Assembly (NCBI GenBank): GCA_945981915.1
Contig: CAMFRJ010000098.1
Span: forward strand, 1-5,768
Direction: 5' to 3'
DNA from: an uncultured Erysipelotrichaceae bacterium
GTDB lineage: Bacteria; Bacillota_I; Bacilli_A; Erysipelotrichales; Coprobacillaceae
DNA length: 5,768 bases
Below the pieces are notes generated by a model. The model was not told where the DNA came from and made no database searches. It worked only from the letters and a program-made list of their open reading frames with translations. Positions 1 through 5,217 of the stretch are shown in pieces. Both the position numbers and the translations under genes were made by a program. Each line of letters begins with the position of its first letter. The stretch's first letter is position 1.

Positions 1-23
1 CGTCAGATGTGTATAAGAGACAG
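1..23. other. Untrimmed Nextera/Tn5 sequencing adapter (not genomic)
   Basis: Bases 5-23 are identical to the 19-bp Tn5 mosaic end (AGATGTGTATAAGAGACAG). Bases 1-4 (CGTC) continue the Illumina Nextera read-1 adapter upstream of it. Genomic sequence therefore starts at about base 24. The adapter interrupts glgC in the middle of a conserved region, as expected at the end of a contig assembled from untrimmed reads. It is not evidence of a natural Tn5 insertion, because no transposon sequence follows. Confidence 0.97.
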
Positions 24-814
24 TCTTTATCATTAATTAAATCCATATTGGCTTCCCATAAACTTTCAACAGTTCCTACGTCTTTCCAGTAACCATCGAA
101 TTCATAGGCAAATAATTTTTTACCATCAGCTAACATATCTGGAATGATATTCATACCAAAGTCATGTTTACTTTCTGCTTTTTTAGCATCTGCAATTAAG
201 TATTTACGTAATTGTTTGTATGTGAAAATATAAATTCCCATAGAAGCTAAAGTTGATTTTGGTTGTGCTGGTTTTTCTTCAAATTCATAAATAGATCCAT
301 CTGGATTTGTATTCATGATACCAAAACGACTTGCTTCTTTTAATGAAACATTTAAAACTGCAACTGTTAAGTCTGCATTTCTTTCTTTGTGTGCAGCTAA
401 CATCTTTGAGTAATCCATTTTATAAATATGGTCACCTGATAAGATTAATACATATTCAGGAGCATATTGATCCATAAAGTTGATATTTTGATAGATTGCA
501 TCAGCAGTTCCTGCATATGCAGTAAATCCTACTTCATCTCTTTCACGAGCTGGTAAGATAGTAGCAGCAGATTGACTTCCTTCAAGTCCCCAGTTCACAC
601 CAGAACCTACATAACTACCTAATAATACAGATTCATATTGAGTAGGTAACCCTACTACATCAATCCCTGAGTTTGCACAGTTAGATAAAGGAAAATCGAT
701 AATACGATATTTTCCACCAAAATGTACAGCAGGTTTAGCGACTTTAGCTGTTAATTCTTTTAAACGAGTTCCACGACCTCCAGCTAAAATCATTGCGATC
801 ATTTCTTTTCCCAT
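24..814 (-). CDS. glgC: Glucose-1-phosphate adenylyltransferase, N-terminal part (3' end cut off by contig edge)
   Basis: GlgC makes ADP-glucose and pyrophosphate from ATP and glucose-1-phosphate, the first committed and usually allosterically controlled step of bacterial glycogen synthesis in the cytoplasm. About 263 codons are present out of roughly 380 in the family. Visible motifs are the nucleotidyltransferase signature LAGGRGTRL (residues 10-18), the IIDFPLSNC substrate loop (38-46), [11 protein letters not shown] (100-110), the metal/sugar site [10 protein letters not shown] (126-135), EFEEKP (177-182) and YWKDVGT (242-248). The C-terminal left-handed beta-helix is missing because of the adapter join. 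The ATG at 814 is preceded by a strong AGGAGGAG at a good distance and starts directly before the nucleotide-binding strand. A cre-like operator and extended -10 lie upstream. In related bacteria glgD, glgA and glgP usually follow, and they would lie beyond the left edge. The family assignment is secure. Reading into bases 1-23 would add an artificial peptide. Confidence 0.96.
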
Positions 815-835
815 TTTATCTCCTCCTATAAAAAA

Positions 836-849
836 TGTAAGCGCTTAAA
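836..849 (-). promoter_or_regulatory. cre-like (CcpA/LacI-family) operator in the glgC leader
   Basis: On the glgC strand this reads TTTAAGCGCTTACA. Its opposite strand (TGTAAGCGCTTAAA) fits the catabolite-responsive element pattern WTGNAANCGNWNNCW with a single mismatch, and has the central palindrome TAAGCGCTTA. It lies between the proposed -10 and the ribosome binding site, a position where a bound repressor would block transcription. This would couple glycogen synthesis to carbon status. The regulator itself (CcpA or another LacI/GalR protein) is an inference. Confidence 0.55.
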
Positions 850-860
850 TCTATAAATCT

Positions 861-869
861 ATTCTAGCA
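861..869 (-). promoter_or_regulatory. Candidate extended -10 promoter of glgC
   Basis: The minus strand reads TGCTAGAAT, an extended -10 (TGn followed by TAGAAT, one mismatch to TATAAT). No good -35 is visible at 16-18 bp, which extended -10 promoters can tolerate. The start point would fall at about 853-855, leaving a leader of about 40 nt that contains the cre-like site and the AGGAGGAG ribosome binding site. An alternative TATAAT-like hexamer on the minus strand (911-916) also lacks a good -35. Confidence 0.45.
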
Positions 870-870
870 C

Positions 871-886
871 AATTATTCTAATAATT
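871..886. repeat. 16-bp AT-rich perfect inverted repeat upstream of glgC
   Basis: AATTATT, then CT, then AATAATT forms a perfect 7-bp inverted repeat with a 2-bp centre. It lies just upstream of the proposed glgC -10, across the spacer and -35 position. It could be an operator for a dimeric regulator. In DNA this AT-rich, chance palindromes of this size are common, so function is uncertain. Confidence 0.35.
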
Positions 887-938
887 CACGAAAAATATAA
901 GATAGTTTATATTATAATTTGAATTCATCATAGATGTA

Positions 939-967
939 GTAATTTTACAACATTTTAATCATAATTT
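939..967 (+). promoter_or_regulatory. Weak sigma-E-like promoter candidate for cwlJ-gerQ
   Basis: GTAATTTT (939-946) resembles the sigma-E -35 element (GKMATAWW, one mismatch). After a 13-bp spacer, CATAATTT (960-967) keeps the CATAnnnT core of the sigma-E -10. The start point would be near 974, about 30 nt before the cwlJ ATG and upstream of its ribosome binding site. Mother-cell sigma-E control is known for cwlJ in Bacillus subtilis. The match is partial and AT-rich sequence gives many near hits, so this is only a candidate. Confidence 0.33.
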
Positions 968-1002
968 AAAAGAGTGAACATAGATTATTTTGAGGTGATC
1001 GA

Positions 1003-1422
1003 ATGGCTAGAATTTCATATTCCGATAAAGAAGTGGAACTTTTAGCAAGATTAATCAAATCTGAAGCCTTAGGAGAAGGCGAAGAAGGCATGTTATTGGT
1101 GGGCAATGTTGTTGTCAATAGAGTTGTGGCTAATTGTGATGTATTTAAAGATGTAAGAACGTTAACTGAAGTGATTTATCAGAAAAACCAATTTGCTGGG
1201 GTAGGAACTCCTTTATTTGAAGCACCTGTGAATCAAAATGAAATAAATCTCGCCTTACGTTGTATCAATGGATATCGAAATGACCCAGCCACTAACGCCT
1301 TATGGTTTAAAAATCCAGGAACTGATGTTGAATGTCCTGAAATATTTTATGGTCGTTTATCTGGACGTTATAAACAACATTGTTTTTATAACCCTGGTTT
1401 AAAAGACAATTGTGATTTATAG
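1003..1422 (+). CDS. cwlJ: Spore cortex-lytic cell wall hydrolase, CwlJ/SleB catalytic family
   Basis: This family hydrolyses the muramic-delta-lactam peptidoglycan of the spore cortex during germination. The 139 residues are almost exactly one catalytic domain (Hydrolase_2, SleB/CwlJ type). Visible motifs are LLARLIKSEALGE (13-25), with E21 at the position of the family's catalytic glutamate, the NVVVNRV helix (35-41), QFAGV (63-67), ALWFKNP (99-105) and RYKQHCFY (122-129). There is no signal peptide and no N-terminal peptidoglycan-binding domain, which points to CwlJ, deposited on the spore from the mother cell, rather than SleB, which is exported. The adjacent gerQ strongly supports CwlJ. 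Five cysteines (C45, C87, C111, C127, C137) are notable in such a small protein. GAGGTGAT precedes the ATG at normal spacing. It is likely expressed only in the mother cell during sporulation; a weak sigma-E-like promoter lies upstream. Confidence 0.92.
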   Translation: MARISYSDKEVELLARLIKSEALGEGEEGMLLVGNVVVNRVVANCDVFKDVRTLTEVIYQKNQFAGVGTPLFEAPVNQNEINLALRCINGYRNDPATNALWFKNPGTDVECPEIFYGRLSGRYKQHCFYNPGLKDNCDL

Positions 1423-1430
1423 GAGGGTTT

Positions 1431-1739
1431 ATGACATATTTTGAGGATTTAAATCCATATTTAGTCAGACAGACAAATACACCTGAAGAACCTGCTGTTC
1501 CCTTGGTCCAAACTTATGTAGAAAATATTTTGAGAGTGAATATTGGAAAAAAAGGAACATTTTATTTTTCTTACAGCGGTTCTAAACAATGGACAGATAT
1601 GAGTTATACTGGTGTCATTGAACAGGCTGGTAGAGATCATGTCATTATTAGAACTGATTCTAATCAAAGAATCATTCTTTTATATGTTTATCTGCTTTGG
1701 GCAACTTTCGATGAGCCACTTGATTATCAGCACAAATAA
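1431..1739 (+). CDS. gerQ: Spore coat protein GerQ (short form), needed for CwlJ function
   Basis: GerQ is an inner-coat protein. In Bacillus subtilis it is required for CwlJ to be present in the spore, and its N-terminal lysines are cross-linked by transglutaminase Tgl. Residues 24-99 carry the GerQ family pattern: YVENILRVNIGKKGTFY (29-45), a central W54, TGVIEQAGRDHVII (60-73) and YLLWATFDEPLDY (87-99). At 102 residues it is much shorter than the Bacillus protein (about 180), because the long N-terminal extension is reduced to about 27 residues with no lysine. It begins 8 bp after the cwlJ stop, and that stop (TAG) lies inside the ribosome binding site TAGGAGGG, so the two are probably translationally coupled. 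The co-operon with cwlJ makes the role convincing. The sequence downstream converges on folC. Confidence 0.9.
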   Translation: MTYFEDLNPYLVRQTNTPEEPAVPLVQTYVENILRVNIGKKGTFYFSYSGSKQWTDMSYTGVIEQAGRDHVIIRTDSNQRIILLYVYLLWATFDEPLDYQHK

Positions 1740-1757
1740 AAGCGCTAAAAAGCGCTT
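1734..1757 (-). terminator. Rho-independent terminator of the HAD-ung-folC operon
   Basis: AAGCGCT (1740-1746) and AGCGCTT (1751-1757) form a perfect 7-bp stem with a 4-nt loop. Read on the minus strand the stem is followed by TTATTT, a usable U-tract, so it mainly serves folC. The folC TAG stop (1745-1747) lies at the stem-loop junction, so the last codons are part of the hairpin. The gerQ stop ends one base before the stem. On the plus strand the stem is followed only by GTTACATATTTTC, so termination of gerQ here would be weaker. Confidence 0.78.
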
Positions 1758-2896
1758 GTTACATATTTTCTAACCGTTGATACAAAATGCAATGATCCTG
1801 TGACAATAACAGTTTCATGTTTTGTTTGCATCAATGAAATAGCTTCTTGATAATTCACATGGTGTTGGTCACTTCTTTCGTCATCAAAGCTTGCAATGAT
1901 GACATCATAATCTTTTAACATTTCTAACATGTCTTGAATGTCTTTATCATTTAAAGCACTAAAGACAATTCCAATATCTTGTAGTTGTTGTTCTTGAATT
2001 GTTTGTAGCAAAGCTTTGATTCCATCAATATTATGAGCTCCATCCAAATACAGATGCCCTATTTTTTCAAAGCGACAAGGCCAATAAAACTGATCAATGG
2101 TTTTTTGAATCAACTCTTCTTTAATATCAATCAAATTATCAACGACATGCAACGCTAAAGTAAAATTACTGACTTGATAAGAGGGTTGTTGTAAATAGTA
2201 GTCTTTCTTTTTAAAATGAATTGTATAAGGATAATGCTCCTGTTTTTTGACAACAACCTGATGGCATGTACTGTGATGTAAATGACAAGTCTCTTGTAAC
2301 AATTGAATAATCTCACTTTGATTGACCGTTGTCCATAAAGGCACATAATCTTTGATGATTCCTGCTTTATGTCTGGCTATATCCATTAATGTATCACCGA
2401 GCATGAATTGATGGTCATATCCTATATTTGTAATGACAGCAACTTTACTCATGATCACATTTGTTTTGTCATTTAATCCACCGATTCCACATTCAATAAT
2501 ATGATAATCTAAAGATAATTCATGAAAATATTGCAGCATGATACAAACATCAATTTCAAACATTGATAAGTTTTCTTTTTCTATCATTGGATAAAGCTGA
2601 TTGATGATCCTTAATAAATCTCCATCACTGATAGACTGTCCATCTACACAAATTCTTTCATTATGATTAATAATATAAGGTGATGTAAATGTTCCCACAT
2701 GATAGCCATGATTTCTTAAAAGATCTCTCATCATGACAGTTGTTGATCCTTTTCCATTCGTTCCTGCAACGTGAATGACATTTTTAAGATTGGTATCAAA
2801 ATGATATCTTGTCAGTAATGCCTGAAAATCTAAAAACGTACGTTTCGTACGTTTTGATTCAATATAGGAAATAGCATCTTTCAAATCATCAAACAT
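1745..2896 (-). CDS. folC: Folylpolyglutamate/dihydrofolate synthase family protein (short, divergent FolC)
   Basis: FolC-family Mur-type ligases use ATP to add glutamate to folates; bifunctional members also make dihydrofolate from dihydropteroate. Motifs are the P-loop HVAGTNGKGST (42-52), TSPYIINHNERI (71-82), IIECGIGG (133-140), DHQFMLGDT (161-169), HKAGIIK (176-182), WPCRFE (272-277) and LDGAHN (284-289). At 383 residues it is shorter than the usual 420 or so. It lacks the LGxP motif normally just before the P-loop, has GIGGLNDKTN where most have GLGGRLDATN, SPY instead of SPH, and HNID instead of HNPD. These differences leave it open whether it keeps dihydrofolate synthase activity or is a second, specialised FolC. 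The ATG at 2896 has GGAG about 8 bp upstream and overlaps the ung stop by 8 bp. A 9-bp tandem repeat encodes KRTKRT at residues 15-20. Confidence 0.88.
   Translation of the reverse strand: MFDDLKDAISYIESKRTKRTFLDFQALLTRYHFDTNLKNVIHVAGTNGKGSTTVMMRDLLRNHGYHVGTFTSPYIINHNERICVDGQSISDGDLLRIINQLYPMIEKENLSMFEIDVCIMLQYFHELSLDYHIIECGIGGLNDKTNVIMSKVAVITNIGYDHQFMLGDTLMDIARHKAGIIKDYVPLWTTVNQSEIIQLLQETCHLHHSTCHQVVVKKQEHYPYTIHFKKKDYYLQQPSYQVSNFTLALHVVDNLIDIKEELIQKTIDQFYWPCRFEKIGHLYLDGAHNIDGIKALLQTIQEQQLQDIGIVFSALNDKDIQDMLEMLKDYDVIIASFDDERSDQHHVNYQEAISLMQTKHETVIVTGSLHFVSTVRKYVTSAF
2833..2855 (-). repeat. Perfect 10-bp hairpin / 9-bp tandem repeat inside the 5' end of folC
   Basis: AAAACGTACG (2833-2842) and CGTACGTTTT (2846-2855) are exact reverse complements with a 3-nt loop. 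In the coding direction the same bases are two tandem copies of AAACGTACG, encoding K-R-T twice (folC residues 15-20). On the minus strand the stem runs into TTTTTAGATTTT, so it has the A-tract, stem and T-tract layout of an intrinsic terminator about 40 nt into the gene. Whether it terminates, slows translation or is a neutral slippage product cannot be told from the sequence. Confidence 0.6.
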
Positions 2897-3548
2897 CTTG
2901 AATACTCCAATCTATAGGCTCAATTCCATTTTTCATTAAAAATTGGTTTGTTTTTGAAAAAGGTTTTGATCCGAAAAAACCACGATATGCAGAAAGTGGT
3001 GAAGGATGTGGGCTGGTCAAAACAAGATGTCTACTATCAATATATTTCTTTTTTTCAATAGCGTTTTTTCCCCATAAAATAAAGACCAATGGTTTTTCTC
3101 TTAAATTGAGATATCTGACAATATTCAATGTAAAAGTTTCCCAGCCAAGTCCTCGATGTGAATTGGCTTTTCCTCTTTCCACAGTTAAGACATTATTCAA
3201 CAATAAAACACCTTGTTTAGCCCATGATGTCAAATCTCCATGATGGGGAGGTATAATTCCCAGATCATCATATAATTCTTTATATATATTTTGTAAACTA
3301 GGTGGAATAGGCACGTCTTTAGTGACTGAAAAGGCCAGGCCATTGGCTTGACGAGGCTCATGATAAGGATCTTGTCCTAAGATCACAACTTTGACATCAT
3401 CATAGTCACATAGATTTAAAGCCCTAAATATTTGTTCTTGGGGCGGATAGATTGTTTTCGTCTGATATTCATGTTCAATATAACTATGTAATTGCTGATA
3501 ATAATCTTTTTCAAATTCCTTTTCTACAATAGCTTTAAATTTTCTCAT
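2889..3548 (-). CDS. ung: Uracil-DNA glycosylase (family 1)
   Basis: Ung removes uracil from DNA arising by cytosine deamination or dUTP incorporation, starting base excision repair. All family-1 motifs are present: VVILGQDPYHEP (54-65) with the water-activating D60, GLAFSV (70-75), WAKQGVLLLNNVLTV (109-123), FILWG (156-160), the catalytic-His/leucine-loop motif HPSPLSA (181-187) and GFFGSKPFSKTN (190-201). The product is 219 residues from the ATG at 3548, close to the usual 220-230. That start is chosen because GGTGA lies about 5 bp upstream and MRKFKAIVEKEF aligns with the normal N-terminus. An upstream TTG (3572) and two ATGs lack a good ribosome binding site. It overlaps the preceding HAD gene by 14 bp and the following folC by 8 bp, so the three are probably translationally coupled. 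The identity is very secure; only the start is uncertain. Confidence 0.97.
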   Translation of the reverse strand: MRKFKAIVEKEFEKDYYQQLHSYIEHEYQTKTIYPPQEQIFRALNLCDYDDVKVVILGQDPYHEPRQANGLAFSVTKDVPIPPSLQNIYKELYDDLGIIPPHHGDLTSWAKQGVLLLNNVLTVERGKANSHRGLGWETFTLNIVRYLNLREKPLVFILWGKNAIEKKKYIDSRHLVLTSPHPSPLSAYRGFFGSKPFSKTNQFLMKNGIEPIDWSIQDV

Positions 3549-4374
3549 TTGATTCACCATCATGTAAAACAAACTTTTCTATAACTTCTTTAACAGCACC
3601 ATCATCATAGTCGTGTTCTGTGACATATTGTGCTTGTGCTTTAATATCATCAGCTGCACAAGTTACTGCAACTCCTAGTTTTGCTGTTTTGATCATTTCT
3701 ACATCATTATAATTATCACCGATACCTATTGTTTCATCCAAATTGCATCCCAAATAATTTGTTAACCAGCGCATTCCATAACCTTTATCAATACCCTTAG
3801 CATTCATTTCTAAATAACGGCTGCTAGAATATGCAATCTCACATGAATCAACAATAACTTTTGGCAATGTCTGGCCAATAGATTTTAAATAATCCATATC
3901 TGCTCTTTCATATAGAATTTTTGCAATGTGTTCTTCTTTTAAGAAACTCAAATCATAATCATCCACAACTTCGAACGTTGCTTTTTGCGCTTTTTTTCGT
4001 TCAATTTCACTTTCATCTGCGTGGAATAAATAACAACAATCTAAGGTAAATACCATGACACAGACATCAAGTTCTTTTCCAAATTCAAAGATTTCCTTAG
4101 CGATTGTATAATCCAGTCCTTTAAAATGAAGAATTTTGTTATTTTTATTTTCTACAACTAGACCACCATTGAAACACAAAGAATATTCTCCTTCTTTATC
4201 ATAAGCATCAATTTCTTTTAAAATTTCTTGAATCATATTAAAAGCTCTTCCAGTACAAGGAACAAACTTCAAACCTTTTGTTCTTGCTTGTTTGATAGCT
4301 TGTCGATTCACTTCTGGAACATGATGATTCACTAATAAAGTTTCATCTAAATCTGAAAACATTAAACGATACAC
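3535..4374 (-). CDS. Cof-type HAD-superfamily (class IIB) phosphatase
   Basis: This is a cytoplasmic Mg-dependent phosphatase of the Cof/YbiV-like HAD group, which dephosphorylates sugar phosphates, nucleotides or flavin-type substrates. The actual substrate cannot be read from sequence. Numbered from the GTG at 4374 (279 residues, family-typical), motif I is DLDET (8-12; nucleophile D8 and acid D10), motif II is PCTGR (39-43), the motif III lysine is probably K197 in KGIDKG, and motif IV is GIGDNYNDVEMI (217-228; metal ligands D220, D224). A cap domain lies between motifs II and III. An upstream in-frame GTG at 4383 overlaps the Shine-Dalgarno sequence GAGGTG (4381-4386) and cannot be the start. 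The GTG at 4374, six bases past that site, gives the usual MYRLMFSDLDETLL-type N-terminus. It opens the operon, with its own extended -10, and overlaps ung by 14 bp. Confidence 0.9.
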   Translation of the reverse strand: MYRLMFSDLDETLLVNHHVPEVNRQAIKQARTKGLKFVPCTGRAFNMIQEILKEIDAYDKEGEYSLCFNGGLVVENKNNKILHFKGLDYTIAKEIFEFGKELDVCVMVFTLDCCYLFHADESEIERKKAQKATFEVVDDYDLSFLKEEHIAKILYERADMDYLKSIGQTLPKVIVDSCEIAYSSSRYLEMNAKGIDKGYGMRWLTNYLGCNLDETIGIGDNYNDVEMIKTAKLGVAVTCAADDIKAQAQYVTEHDYDDGAVKEVIEKFVLHDGESNEKI

Positions 4375-4395
4375 AATTATCACCTCTTCTTTATC

Positions 4396-4404
4396 ATTAT
4401 ATCA
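4396..4404 (-). promoter_or_regulatory. Extended -10 promoter of the HAD-ung-folC operon
   Basis: The minus strand reads TGATATAAT, a perfect extended -10 (TGn-TATAAT). No clear -35 is seen at 16-18 bp. Transcription would start near 4389, just before the GAGGTG ribosome binding site (4381-4386), giving a leader of only about 15 nt. It sits in the 52-bp gap after the esterase stop and is the only good promoter seen for the three downstream genes. Confidence 0.6.
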
Positions 4405-4426
4405 ACAAATTCATAAAATGATATTT

Positions 4427-5176
4427 TTATTTGTAAAACATCTTTAAAAAATAAGGAACACGTTTAGCCCAAGCACTTTCATGATGAATGTCATTAGCAA
4501 AATAATGATATTCATAATGATCAATCTTACCTGCCAATGCTTTCTTTATAGCTTCATTACTAGGAATATAACGACTATCGCCTTCCTTACCACCAACATC
4601 CATATATAAATAATTCTTTTTGATCCTTGAAAATCTGATCATATTTTTAAATTGTTTTTCATAAATCCAAAAAGCAGTTGATAATATCGCACAGTTTTTA
4701 AATACCTGTGGATATTTTAAAAATGCATAAAAAGAAATCAATCCACCCATGGAACTGCCTACGATTCCATAGTTATTCATATCTGTAGGATATTTTTTAT
4801 CTAAATAGGGTTTTAGCTCTTTGACTAGAAATTTTGTGTATTTCTTACCTTCTCCACCCAATTTTCTATGACTCCCTAATTCTTGAGCATCTTTTTTGCG
4901 AAAGGTCCATGGTCCATATTCATCTTCCCTTTTTAAAGGAATAAAATTACAAGGTATGGCAACCATGATAATCTCTATTTTCATCTGTTCAACGCTTTCT
5001 AAAAACCCCCAACTGACACCGGCATATGCTTTTTCATCAAAAAAAGCATTTTGTCCATCATTGATCAATAAAACTGGATATCTTTTTTCAGTGTCCTGAT
5101 AATCATCTGGTACATAGATATCAACTTTTCGTTTCCTTCTCAAAGTTTTCATATAAATATATTCTTGAATAATCAT
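4427..5176 (-). CDS. Alpha/beta-hydrolase, putative esterase family (esterase D / Fes-like)
   Basis: The protein belongs to the putative esterase family (PF00756-like), which includes enterochelin esterases, S-formylglutathione hydrolase and feruloyl esterases. Features are the N-terminal beta strands ending in YPVLLINDGQNAFFD (33-47), the nucleophile elbow GSSMGG (140-145) with S142, a probable acid in DVGGKEGD (193-200), and the catalytic histidine H232 in HHESAWAKR (231-239). An early W/Y-rich stretch around YGPWTF (87-92) is also typical. At 249 residues it is a single complete domain. There is no signal peptide, so it should be cytoplasmic; the substrate is unknown. The ATG at 5176 has GAGGTGA upstream; an inner ATG (codon 9) has no such site. 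A terminator sits between it and divIC, and no convincing promoter of its own is visible, so it may depend on read-through or on a promoter inside divIC. Confidence 0.87.
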   Translation of the reverse strand: MIIQEYIYMKTLRRKRKVDIYVPDDYQDTEKRYPVLLINDGQNAFFDEKAYAGVSWGFLESVEQMKIEIIMVAIPCNFIPLKREDEYGPWTFRKKDAQELGSHRKLGGEGKKYTKFLVKELKPYLDKKYPTDMNNYGIVGSSMGGLISFYAFLKYPQVFKNCAILSTAFWIYEKQFKNMIRFSRIKKNYLYMDVGGKEGDSRYIPSNEAIKKALAGKIDHYEYHYFANDIHHESAWAKRVPYFLKMFYK

Positions 5177-5190
5177 AAAAAATCACCTCA

Positions 5191-5217
5191 ATAAAAAATA
5201 AGCACCATGTGCTTATT
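5191..5217 (-). terminator. Rho-independent terminator of yabQ-divIC, overlapping the divIC stop
   Basis: AATAAGCAC (5197-5205) and GTGCTTATT (5209-5217) form a perfect 9-bp stem with a 3-nt loop. On the minus strand it is followed by TTTTTTAT, a clear U-tract. The divIC stop TAA (5213-5215) lies within the first arm of the stem, so a ribosome finishing divIC would cover it. The plus strand has no T-run after the stem, so the terminator is directional. The esterase ribosome binding site follows within about 10 bp. Confidence 0.82.

Noticed and set aside
1..23. Natural Tn5/IS50 end at the window edge
   Set aside because: The CGTC prefix belongs to the sequencing adapter, and there is no IS50 sequence or target duplication.
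913..918. Plus-strand TATAAT as a vegetative promoter for cwlJ
   Set aside because: There is no -35 at 16-18 bp, the leader would be long, and the gene is expected to be sporulation-specific.
1461..1667. Minus-strand open frame of 68 codons inside gerQ
   Set aside because: It lies wholly antisense to a well-recognised gene, with no ribosome binding site or family resemblance.
1741..1760. Second cre site at the gerQ-folC junction
   Set aside because: The AAGCGCTT motif is explained by the terminator stem, lacks the flanking TG...CA bases, and is not near a promoter.
2155..2346. Minus-strand open frame of 63 codons in another frame within folC
   Set aside because: It is a frame shadow of folC, with low-complexity, non-protein-like composition.
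3549..3572. Longer ung starting at TTG (3572) or the ATG pair at 3558-3563
   Set aside because: No Shine-Dalgarno sequence stands before them, and the extra residues do not match the usual Ung N-terminus.
4896..5099. Plus-strand open frame of 67 codons opposite the esterase
   Set aside because: It is antisense to a complete conserved gene and has no upstream ribosome binding site.
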